Source: Rhodamnia argentea (Eukaryota; Streptophyta; Magnoliopsida; Myrtales; Myrtaceae). Taken from it: a stretch of DNA of 64,000 nucleotides. The stretch spans positions 34,829,826-34,893,825 of the forward strand of contig NC_063150.1 in assembly GCF_020921035.1 (NCBI RefSeq), written 5' to 3'. Shown piece after piece: positions 1-11,800 of the stretch. Within the stretch, counting starts at the first letter, position 1. The number at the start of each line of letters is the position of its first letter. Under the pieces are notes generated by a model that saw only the letters and a list, made by a program, of their open reading frames with translations, searched no databases and had not been told where the DNA came from. Made by a program: the position numbers and the translations under genes.

Positions 1-3000
1 CCTTTATTTGAGAAAATGAGAGCACTTCATGCCCTTATTTTGTTATTCGCACACATGTATACATTCGGATAAATTACATGACTGGTGAAACCAATGCCGC
101 ACCCGAATGAAATTTCTTCAAGGATGAAGAAGATGCGGGCGATGAGCATGGTGAGCCTCCTCCCAAGCCACCTTGTCATGTAAACATGAAATGTTTCGTG
201 GTCAGCCCGGCGAGGTACAACGACCCCATGAACAAACGGAAACCCCAATTGCCATACTTGCCGTGATTGCTGATGATTCTTGGTTTTCGGGTACTCCAAC
301 ATACCACCGGGAAGAATTTCTTCAAGAAATGAGGCCCATGTGACTCCTCTTGTGCAAATAAGTGAATGAAATTCGTTACAAATAACACAATATGACATTT
401 TCGATTAACATACTTATAATTGTTCTTTCTTCTTTCACTTTTTTATTTCCGTCTTTGTAATTTCATGAAAATAACACCAAATTCTATCTTCACAACACTT
501 CATATATTCTGACAAAATGAAAATCAAGCCTAGTTGAATAGCCTACTTGATATATGAATGGTAGAACTAATTAACAAAATTTATAATATATACACCGGTT
601 TAGTTTTAAAAAAAAAAGTTGAAACCAAATCAAACCACAAAAAACAGTTCGATTTAATTTGCGAACCGCTTTTTTCAAAACGGTATTCTTAAACCGGATT
701 GAACCGCCAGAAGACTGTTTGGTTCAATGGATTGAACCACTTTTTGCTCGCCCCTAATAATTATTTGTTTTGGGATAAAATAGCTCTTTTGATTATTTTA
801 TTCTCAAACAACATGAATGTTCATATGTATTATCTAATTATACTTGTAGCATATTATACCGAACTTTTACAATATAATTTTTTAAAGCAAGCGAACTTGA
901 GGTTATTGACATCAATATATTGATTTGATGCCATTTGTGTAATAAAAAAGTCACTAACCGCGTCATTTGAAAAATCATACTTTTAAAAATATCATATGTG
1001 ATTTGTTTATATCCATTGGAATTGGACCAATAATGTTGGATAAGGAAGCTTGGCTCTGATACCAAACGTTGACTTTCATGATCTTGCTCAGATATCACTT
1101 GTCGAGTATTTTGGAGTGAACATAGTGGCAGCAACACCAAAGAATCACAATATGCAAAGCACTTTACATTTAAGAAAAAATATGAAGGCTCTATTACAAT
1201 ATGTTGACTATCACCTTAAATTGGGATTGGAGGGTTTGTTTGTTTATGTTTATTTTATTATGTGTCACTGTCTGTTTGGGATTTTGTTGGTTTTTGTTGT
1301 TTTTTTTTTCGGTCAAATTTGGCTTTTGTTGTTAGGTGTGATGTTATTGCTGCATTTTAGCTTGTGATGTATTTAACAATAATGATGTTCGCTCTGAATG
1401 TAACCATTGATGTAAGAGAAATATTTTTGCTAGTGCAAGGATCATGTTTTGCTATGTGGTGTCAATGCAATGCTGTTTGGTGTGAACTCAGGCCAAGGTT
1501 GATGACATATGTGAAATAATACTTCTTGTAAGCTGTTACGGGATGACAAAAATGAGACGCAGGAATCTTGCTTAAGCTATTACATGATGTGTTTAAGAAA
1601 GTGAAGCCAATAACTTGCTAATTAGATAGTTAAAGAACCTAAGTAATCACTTTTAAAAAGTAAAGGAACCTAAGTCGTCACTTTTAAAAGTTGATGAATC
1701 AAGTGTTCACTTAAAAAATTTGTGGAGCGCAAACGATAATTCATAAACTTATTGGAACTTCTATTATCCTCAACACCATATGCAAAATAGCTAAAACTAA
1801 CCAGAAAATGTAGGACCATTTCTGTTATTGCCGTAGAAACTATAGAGCAAATTGCGAACCATCTATCCTCTATATATTTTTTTGGACATACATCTATCCT
1901 CATATAAATCAACAATAATGCGCACATCGCATCATAAAACACCATTTCCACCAAATAGACCATAAAATAACGCCATTCAACTTAGTCAAGCTCTCACAAA
2001 TCAAGCCATTCAATCCACAAACAGATAATTGTCAAAAGTAAGAACATTCTAGCATGAAAATATTCCAACAACTAACATTTATTGTTCGAAATACAATAAC
2101 ACATTTCATTGTTCTTTAACTATGGTAGACTCAGTAGATTTTTCTCGTTACTAAGGTTACATATGATATTGGACCAAAAAAAAAAAAAGGTTACATATGA
2201 TCACAAAACAGACCAAACCCGAAAACCTCATGGCAAGCACACTCAATAAATATCTGTTTGAATTTTCATCCTTGAAAATTCCTTTTTCAAATGATTTACC
2301 AAAGATATCGGTCTCTTGATTTCCACTAGCATTGAGTTGACATCGTCCAACTCATCTATCAATACATGTTAAGGTTCATGTCATCCTTGAAGTAGATCCA
2401 AGATCACCTCCATTGCTCAACTTTGAAATATCCACAATTAAAGTCTTCTTTGCACCTGGCTCATCCACGGAGCCTTCTCCCTGGATTATGTCTTTCGTCC
2501 AAGCTGTTCTTGTTGGACTTCATAGCCCACAATAGTTGACTTTGCTCTTGGCTTTGTTCATGAAATCATGAGTCGTTTCTCCTGCTTCTACTCTCCATTG
2601 CAAATTCGACGAGATGATTTGCCCCAATTTGAAGAATTGGGTTTTGAGTTTAGTTAGGGTTATGGTTCTTGAAAACGAAAATTGAATTTTTCTCCAATTT
2701 GTTAAAGTAAGGCTAGGGTTATTCAATAAGATGAGTAAGTGACATAGTTTAGCTAAGTGGGCACCACGTCACTATCCTTTTCCTCTTTCATTTTGTTATT
2801 TTCTATTTTTCTCTCTTTTTTATTTACCTTTTTCATGAGGCATCTACATGGCACAAAATTAGTGCCCACATGGCCTCGCAAAATATTCAAAAAAGTCATG
2901 TCAGTGGTTTCCCTTATTCAAATTAGATAGAGTTAATGGAGATACTTAATTGCACCTTTTGGCCATTACACACATGAAAGTACATTTTTGTTAAGTTTAG

Positions 3001-3247
3001 AACTTTAATTTGATTGTGCTTATCCCTTTTTGTATATTATACTATCGATAAATGATAATTCATAAACCGCCAAATAACTAATGGTAATTAACTCAAGTGA
3101 GAGCTACCGATCTCATATAACAATTGGCGACTTAATTGTACAAAAAAATGTGGGTAAATTATACGAAGCCAGCAATTTTCAAAATGTATCGATAGTTTCA
3201 TATAAAATATGTTGACTTTAATATGTTCGTTAGAACAGTATGTACTT
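1..3247. other. Intergenic, AT-rich, no recognised gene
   Basis: No recognisable gene lies here. The only stretch with an open frame of any length is at 27-398 on the minus strand and is listed separately. The rest is AT-rich with many stops in all frames. I see no terminal repeats with a target-site duplication before position 3248. Confidence 0.6.
27..398 (-). other. Unrecognised 123-codon open frame at the window edge
   Basis: A 123-codon open frame runs on the minus strand. I do not recognise the product. It contains a run of basic and aromatic residues, with short motifs such as WQLGFPFVHGV and TRWLGRRL, and a hydrophobic stretch near its end. The second minus frame (176-388) is also open over part of the same DNA, which fits either a frameshifted pseudogene or chance. 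No splice structure or domain could be established. It may be the edge of a repeat or a degraded gene that continues left of the window. Confidence 0.2.
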
Positions 3248-3256
3248 TTGAAACAA
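3248..3256. repeat. Left 9-bp TSD of the 3257-4746 element
   Basis: The 9 bases TTGAAACAA sit directly before the terminal GGG and recur exactly at 4747-4755 after the right terminus. Confidence 0.8.
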
Positions 3257-4746
3257 GGGTTAATACCACCATAAATGTCAAACTATGCCTACTATGATAT
3301 ATTTATCTCAAGCTTTTTTTGTGACACAAAAAATTCCAAACTTATATCCATGTGACACATTTACCTAATGTTTTTTTTGTGACATCAAAAACCCAAAACT
3401 TATACTCACGTGACATATTTACCCTCCGTTATGGTTTCGTCAATGAGTACCGTTAAAATTTCAATGTGGCGGCTGATGTGGATAACGATTAGTTTCCCAC
3501 GTCTCTGTCGCAACTGATTTCGGGCAAATTTTATGGTTCTTCGTTCATGTTTGCTGGAAATAATCATTCTTTTCTGTGTTTGATAGGAAATAACCGATCG
3601 CCAAATTAGACCCAATAAAAAAGACTGCCAAATTCTCGAGTAATTGATTCTTGACATCTCTGCATTCGAGAGATGATACCGGTTGATTAGATATGGTAAA
3701 CAAGCACATTTTGTCCAACCAAAAGTGACTCCGACAGATGATAATTCCCCTTATCCCGTGTGATTGCCAGAAACAACAAAGCAAAAGAAAGAAAGGCCAA
3801 AGACAGAGATCTGAGCTTCACTTTGTTATGATAATAATCCATTCAGTAGAAAAAACGAAAAAAGGAGGATCAGCTAAGGAGAATCTTCACGTTCATTCAT
3901 CTTCTGATGTCACGTGGCCACAGTTTAAGCTACTCTAGCCGAGTACAGTTGCCTCAATCGTTGTCAAAATCGCTCGAGCTCACACCCCCACTCATCGATT
4001 GTCATTGGTGCCTTTGGGAGGCTCATTGCCACCATCAAAATTCAAATCACTACTGAAATCGCGGCCTAAGGCTCGATTTTGAGGTCGTGAGCGTTGTCAT
4101 GTCCTCCAACTGCTCACCACATGTCCTCCAACTGCTCACCACTATGTCACCATTCGTGCTTTTGTCGTCGTCGTCGTCGTCAGCACCTTTGTCACCGTCG
4201 TCAATGGTTGAGCAAATTGTCAAGATACCATTCGGAAAGGAAGAAAATGAACAAGGGAGCTCGGGCGAAGGACAGAAGAAAGTGAAAAAGGAGAAAGAAA
4301 AAATATCGATGTCTAATTCCAACAAACATGAACGATGAACCCTAAAATTTGCCCCAAATCAAGCTTCAGCAACAAAACTGGAGGAACAGAGGGAGCCATG
4401 TCAGTTTTTTTTTTTTATAATTAGAATGGGGTCCTTTCACTTAAAATGCATAGTTTCCACGTCAGCTTCGCCGTTATCAACTTAAAATGCATAGTTTCCA
4501 CGTTAGCTCCGCCATTATCCACATTAGCTACCACATAGGATTTTCAACGGCACTCATTGATGAAACTATAACATATGATAGATGTGTCACACATATATAA
4601 GTTCAAGACTTTTAGTATCACAAAAAACAAAAAAAAGATAAATGTGTCACACAAGTACAAATTTAAGATTTTTGGCATCACACAAAACAGTTTGGAATAA
4701 ACGTGTCACAAAAGGCATAATTTAAGATTTGTTGTGGTATTAACTC
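3257..4746. mobile_element. Non-autonomous Mutator-like element (1490 bp)
   Basis: The element is flanked by a perfect 9-bp direct repeat, TTGAAACAA (3248-3256 and 4747-4755), the TSD length typical of Mutator-like elements. The left end starts GGGTTAATACCAC. The right end read in reverse starts GAGTTAATACCAC. The arms stay alignable for roughly 250 bp (to about 3510 and from about 4490), so the terminal inverted repeats are long. Inside are a 2 x 41-bp tandem repeat at about 4440-4521 and a duplicated 23-bp stretch at about 4098-4142. No transposase is visible, so the element is non-autonomous. Small open frames in the interior (for example 4050-4325 minus) are not recognised. Confidence 0.8.
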
Positions 4747-4755
4747 TTGAAACAA
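4747..4755. repeat. Right 9-bp TSD of the 3257-4746 element
   Basis: This is an exact copy of the left TSD, TTGAAACAA, directly after the last base of the right terminal inverted repeat. Confidence 0.8.
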
Positions 4756-5825
4756 TCAAACAAAAGTTGATAAACGGAGTTCAATAAGGGTTAGTGTGTT
4801 TAACTCCCCCATACGTTGCACACATAAAAATCGGAAAATTATTAAAACGGATGGCATTTTTTAAATGATCGAATCAAAGTAGTATGTAGTGAAATAAGAA
4901 TTGATAATTTCATATTATAACCAATAATTAAACTCCACAAATTAATATTGGTGACTTATTGGAAAAGAGTTGACAGTTATTTTAAAGTTGTATAGTTAAC
5001 CGGTGAATGCAGCTGGTAATTTGATAAAATAATGGGTAACTTAATCCCCGCAAACAAATACTGATAGCATTACTAAAAGATTGACTAATCTTCAAAAGAG
5101 TTGGTAACCGCGCGTAAAAATAACAAATAAATGTAAGTAGATTATCACAACAGTTGATAATTGTGGAAATACAAATAAATGTCTCTACGTTTCGAAATCT
5201 TTCGGCAAAATACATAGGCTTAGCAAGAGAACTTCCAATTGAACTCATCTCTTTAGCAAGAGAAATCACTCATCAGGCAAAGACTACAATCACATTCATT
5301 GAAAGCTCAAGCATAAGAACTTTGTCGGACAAACTAGGCCGCGGCTAATCCGGAAAGGAATCACCAGAATAAAAAGAACACGTCATCTTGATAGCTACAT
5401 TAGCATATAAGAAAGTGGAATTGAAGATATTCTTTCCCCGCTGGCTTATTTAGTGGGGCTAATTTAATATAATCAGGGGTTCATCTTACAGAATCAATCA
5501 GAAAATTGGTCTTGAATCAACAGGACTAAACTACATAAACTATGACTATGATAATGATGCAGAAGGAAAAAAGAAATACTGTACATAGTAAGTTCTTGAC
5601 TGAGTTTTATTTGGGTTATGTATGCCATCTTCATCCATATCCATCCATTCAAGACAAAGGCTACTAGCTTACTTTCACATCCAGCCTGATAGGTAAAAAT
5701 GAGCTAACGCAGCTTTAAGTATGCATCAAAACTATGCAATCCTCCGAAGATGGCTGTGGTTCTAAATATTTTTGAAGGACGCAGGGATATACCTCTTCGA
5801 ACGGCACATGTCACCTTAATGAGAA
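4756..5825. other. Intergenic DNA and 3' flank of ABCD1
   Basis: No gene is seen. The part next to 5825 (about 5450-5825) should contain the 3' UTR of ABCD1, which is transcribed leftwards. No polyadenylation signal could be assigned with confidence. Confidence 0.5.
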
Positions 5826-8800
5826 TCATTGCTTGATTAGACGCAGTTCCCAGTTACCCTCACCGTCGATAAGCCGCAATTCCAACGTGTGGAAAGGAAT
5901 AAGAGCAGGACGCTAGAAAAAGAAACCGATGTAAGTCCATAGTAACGATTATGTAACTTCAACAAGCGGAAAAGAACTGAAGTTACACTATCAGAAGCAT
6001 TGGGACACATCTAACATCACATTATAGTCCCCTAAAACTGACTAGGAGTCCCCATTTTTATTTTTATTTTTGCTATTTAGGAACCCCCATTTGAAAGGTC
6101 AACAATAACAATCATTGCTAAGAGAGACAGCCGAAAAGCAATCATAATACATATTCTACTTACCTGTGAGGAAGTGACAACAGTTATTCCCATATCAGCC
6201 GCAAGCCTGTACAAGTGTTCCTCGACATCAACACTCGTGGCACTGTGGACAAACGAAGGAGAAAGGGGAAGAAAGATAATTCACAATGAGACATCATAGA
6301 AGTGTTCCGAGAAAAAACAAACGTTTGAACATTTGACATACTTAGTGCACTCGTCGAGAATGCCAAACAGGGGCTTCTGGAAGAATAAACGAGCCTAGTG
6401 GGGGAAAAAGGTAAGCATGTTAGAAGTAGATTAGGCAGCAGAATTTTGTCACAAAATGTGAAATGGCAATTCACTCACCATGCCCAATCTCTGTTGTTCT
6501 CCTAGAGAAAGGACATCTTCCCAATTATTATTAGCATCCCAACTACCTCCCTCCCTCTCCAGAAGGTAATTTAATCTGACGTTCTCAAGAATAGTTTTCA
6601 GATGCATGTCTAGGTGGGTTGAGTCATCTGATCTCTGATCTGAAATCACATTGCAATCCACAATAATAGCACTTAATCAGCCACACGAAAGAAAAAAGAG
6701 CTACAGAGCCCTTTTCTAATCTCTATCCATATCTTATTAATGAGCATGCCTCTCTTCTAGTTCTTGATAAAAACAAAGAAAAGAACAAAGATTACATCTC
6801 ATAAACACGTAATTTACCACTTCCATGAAACTGTGATAGTCTGATCTCTGCTTCCTCACGTGAAAGTGGATATATAATTTGATCCCTCAGAGTTCCTAAG
6901 CATGTATAAGGCCGTTGGGGAACATAGAAAATCCCACAACCTGATCTTGCTTCACTAATTGATTGGGATGGTTTTGTGAGTCTTCCACTAACAATGGGCC
7001 AAAGACCTCGCAGAGCTCTAAAAACGGAACTCTTGCCGCTACCGTTGGGACCTAAAAAACTCTGAATTTGTTATATGTACATTTTCCAGTATAGCAGACT
7101 ATCAAAAGAAACCAAAAGAAAAATCTCTAACCAGTAACAAGTAAGCTCTTTCCAGATACAATATCACATGTCAGCTTCCTGGCAAGCAATTTCTGTGCCG
7201 GGGTAATGATGTCCACTTTATAGAATGAAATGACGTCTTCAGAATGAAGATTGCTGCTTTTTGATGGCAATATGGCATCAGATGCAGATACCCCTGATTG
7301 ACCATCAACTTCATCAGTAGTGAGCAAAACATTGGGACTCCCAAGTAAAAATACAAACTGTGGACTGCTTTGCACACCACTAAATATGTTGAGGTAGCAT
7401 TGACACAGTAAAAGTACGTTAGTCTGAAAGAAAGAAAAAGAAAAACATTAAAAAGAAAAAGTAGCACATTCATGCATATATGACTAGGTAGACACTTTAA
7501 AACCTGCTGACTAAGACCAAATATCATACTGAAGCACATTCCTACCAAAGAGCATGGACAAAGAAAATATTTAATCATCAATGCATTTCCAGAGAAAGAT
7601 GTACCAGACTGAGCAGCAGCATCTAGAAGCTCTTCAAGCTCAAAAATCCGATTAATACCACCAGAGAGCTCAAGGAATTTTCTGTGCAACTCGAGAATAT
7701 CGCCAAATGCTAAAAAGCTCTGAGAAACTACAGATGCTAAGAACCGCAAAGCATGCGCCAGCTCACCTGCTCGAATACAAACAAATTACGAAAAAAAAAA
7801 AAAAAACAGAGAGTACTTTCAATGAAGCAGAGACTTGATTAAATAATAAAGTCACCTTGAGTAGAAATCAAGGCCCTGTCTCCCTTGTGTTCTATAGCAT
7901 ACAACAAGCTCAGGCCCCATGTAACATTATGGGGTAGTTGCTTGGTGATAAAATCATCCAGGATGCCAAATAGCCATTTTTTCTTCAAAAGCAATTCAGA
8001 GTGATGTAGAAGCTCATGAAATCTCGACTCAACCATCTGCTTGATATTTAAACATGTAAGTAGAATGATTGAGAACATTGGGTATTTTGACACGAGGCAT
8101 AGAAACCAATACATGGATGCATCCATCAATTTATATGCATGATGCTTGAAGCATCTGTCCACTTCATTAAAACTTGACCATACATACTGTAGAAGTCGTA
8201 TACACATACCCTAGAAAATTGAAAAACCTGAAATTGAGTTTCTTAAGTTTGTTCACTTCATTAAGAGAATTGCTAACTAAACAATAACGCCTCCCAAATA
8301 TTAAAGTTACTCATAATATCTCCCAATGAAGATAGCAGCCAGAGTCTCCGATGCCCAAATATCAGGTGACAATTGACAAGTATCAAGCATTTGCATTAAG
8401 GATTTAAAGTGCAACCATTGTCACCTAGCAATTGCAAAATGGATGTTGGGAGACATGGTGGACTCATATGACAGGTTGAGGGTGTCGGCTTCTGTCTTTG
8501 TTAACTATATACACCTTGGGTAGTCTTACTTATTTTACTTTTCTTAGGTAGAAATAAATTGAGTGACCAATGCAAATGAAAGAAGGGGCGGCCAAGAATC
8601 AAAAGTCTGGCAGCAATACCATAACTTCGATTCTGAGAATAGGAGAAAAGTTCGGGAAAAATATGAAGAGAAAAGGATCCAATGAAGCATCATCAAGAGC
8701 AAAAATGTGAACTTCCAAAACTAGAATCTTGCATGAAAACTCATTTAGCCCCCATATAACTCATCAGTCTAGGATTGAAAGGAACAAAGATAGATAATGA

Positions 8801-11800
8801 AGGCAAAAAAAGGCAGGCAAAAAGGAGCTATTTATGTACATCCATCTATACAAGTGATTCGACTGTGATCTTACACACTTCCAATTTCAACCATGCAGCA
8901 TTCAGACTGAAAGCAGGGAAAAAGAAATGGGAATAAGCTTACGGCTTTTTCTCGGGCACCACCACCAAAGAAAGCTACAGATTCAGCATGTGTGCGCAGC
9001 CTTTCATGCATGAACCTAATTCATTCATTACCGCAAATTATATATATGCCTGAAATTAGATAAATTAGAGCTAAATATGCTGACGAACCAAAACTACATT
9101 ACCTAAAGGTTCCTTCTAATTGTTGTTGTTGACTAGTCAGGTCGCCAAAGTCAGGAGTCACAGTCCTTAAGAAACCCAAACCTAGCAACATGTAAGCATA
9201 CAATATGGCAACACCTCTCTGACCCGTCAAAAGCTTCATTCGCCAGGTGAACCTTAATAAATGCAGCATCAGGAAATGTTCCTGTGAAATCAGTGAATAA
9301 CCAAAGAGGATCTATGCCTGCATCATGAGGCTAGATTGACAAAATATGTATCATTGTGAAGTCAAAATTACAGAGAAAAACTCACCAGAGAATGTCAACA
9401 GATGGCTTTACCATTCCGGTAACCAATCCTGATAAATCAATAGTTAACTTTTCAAGATCGGTAGTTATCCTCTGGTCAGCATCTATATTTCTGCTCGACA
9501 TGTGGAAGACCTGAAAAAGAAACATGAAATAAAAGCTTCAGTTAGTATCCGGGACGACTAACTCAAATTTTAAATGGCTACGAGACAAATTGCGACCTTT
9601 AGGCTTTGTTTGGAAGAGAAGGGAGGGGGAGAAAGTGAGACGATGGTGTAGAAATCTTGCGATGATTTAAAAAATCTTGTGAGAGAGATCGGAGGGAAAA
9701 CTGAAAATTGTCTCCACCCATCGAAACCATAGGCAATTGTCTACACTGAGAAGATGCTAGCAAGAAAATTAAAGAGGAGCATTTCTTTAATTCTTGAATA
9801 AAATAAAGCCAAAACAAAAGAAATGAAGCGATTCATGCAATGAATGCAAGGAATCACACAGCTAGTTTTACAAGACACCTATTTATATTATTACCTTATA
9901 GAACGCATTGTTTCTAAGATAATTCTTCAGTAAATGTTGAGTCAGGCGTATCCTCCACCCAAGGGCTAGCCTTTGTGTCAAATGCCTGAAATGAAGCCAG
10001 CTGATGCTCATACATAATACAGAACTTAATTGGCGAAGCTTCAAAAACAAGATGAATTTTTAAATAAACAAAGAAGCTTAAGGCATTCTGCCAGCATGTA
10101 AAAGTAAAACTCTAAATGCTGTTACAGTAGCAAAGAAGTATATATGGGGCTCCTGCTCATTATACTACAACTTACATATTCCGACGTTCATGCAATCGGC
10201 TTCCTTGCAAAAATTATTTTACCTAACATGCAAACAACTAATTTATACCAAATGTTCCTACTTCCAATCAGGCATATCTACTCAAACCATATCCTGCATA
10301 ACATAGGATCAGGCCGAAATGGCTAGGATGGACTGTACATATGACAATTAACTCTTTGAAAAAAAAAAATGGTGACACACTCTCTCTCCCCCCCTAATGC
10401 TTCAGAGATCCGTAAGGTAATTTGAATCTCAGTGAAAGTACCTCAAAGAAGGTGCAATGAAGGAAGATGCAGCACTTTGCAGGACACTAACACCAATAAG
10501 CCGAATGAAAGATGCCTTGTCCTGCTCTAAGACATACTTCACAGTGGTTCCTGATAAGAGTTGTTGAACAGCTATTCTTAAATTCATCCCATTAAAGAAA
10601 ATAAATCAATGGAGACATGGAGAAAAGATACCATTCAATGAGGCAATACGATCTGATATCCATGTTCTTGATAATACAAGAACAGCAACAGCAAGAAGTT
10701 GTGCACCTTGTTTATCAAACACTGTTGGTACCTGGAGAACAGGAAGAAATTCAGTAACTCATGTTATGAATTGGTTGACATGAAAAGAAACCCACGAAAT
10801 GCAGTCTGGTGACAGAAATACAGGGAGCAGCAACCTACTAAAACATGTGTATCATTTCATCTACCTAGCACTAAAACAAACTTTCGGGGCTTATCTAGAA
10901 AACAAAACTAAGAGAGACAGCTTTTCAGGGGCATATGATAATGCATGAGAACATAACGCTGGCATATCTAAGCCATCCCATCCAGTCATACTCCTTCTCA
11001 GGAAGACCATGTCTTGCAAAGCAAGATAGACATTTTAGAGCAATGGTTAATGTTAAAGGGTAAAAAGGGTACAATGGTCTTTGAGGGTTTTGATATGTAT
11101 ATATACCATTCGTTTTCATCAACAAAGTTAAGTTATTCCACTAACATGGTATCAGAGCCAAATTAAAAGAAAAAAAAAAACTAAACCCTAAAATTATCGT
11201 CGCCGATTACCAGCTACCATCCATCGTAGATCCCAAGGCCGGCGACCTCAGCCAGGTGTCACCCAAGCCCGGCGACCGTTGTCCAGCTCCGGCGAGCCCA
11301 GGCTAGGCGAAGCCAGAACCGACGTCGCCGGACGTCGCCTAGGCTGCCGAAGTCCTTCTCCGGCGTCGCCCAGGCCAGGTGAAGCCAGATCCGACGTCGC
11401 TGGACGTCACCTAGGCCGGCAAAGTCCTTCTCCAGCGTCGCCCAGGCCGGTGTTCTCCAGCCTAGATGTTCTGATGTGGTGCTGATGTGAAAGAGTTCTC
11501 CGGCTGATTTTCTCATGCTCCGGCAGGTGAAAATCTGGGTAAGTGGTGTGGCTGTTGGAATTTCTGGAGGTTTGAACTGTTGCTGAAACTGCATCTTGTT
11601 TTTGTGGAAGTTGGTGCCTGTGGATGTTGGGTTTACACTTGTTTTGTAGAGTTGTCTCAGAAATGCTGGATTTTGGAGGTCCGTTGTGGTGGGTTGAGGT
11701 ATGAGGTGTTTATGTGGCTGCTAGTTTGTGCCAGGCTTCTTAAGGTTTTAGTGATCCTTTGATAGCTAAGGAGAAGATTGTGGGGTCTCAGTGGTGCTGA

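Noticed and set aside
1051-1064. TGGCTCTGATACCA, the reverse of a Copia primer-binding site
   Set aside because: It would suggest a minus-strand Copia ending here, but the adjoining bases do not show the LTR terminal TG...CA, and no second LTR was seen.
7171-7749. 192-codon minus-strand frame
   Set aside because: It starts inside ABCD1 exon 19 and reads through intron 19 in the wrong frame for NBD2.
9595-9840. Possible small TIR element in ABCD1 intron 14
   Set aside because: The ends (GGCTTTGTTTGG and GGCTTTATTTTA in reverse) match too poorly, and no TSD was found.
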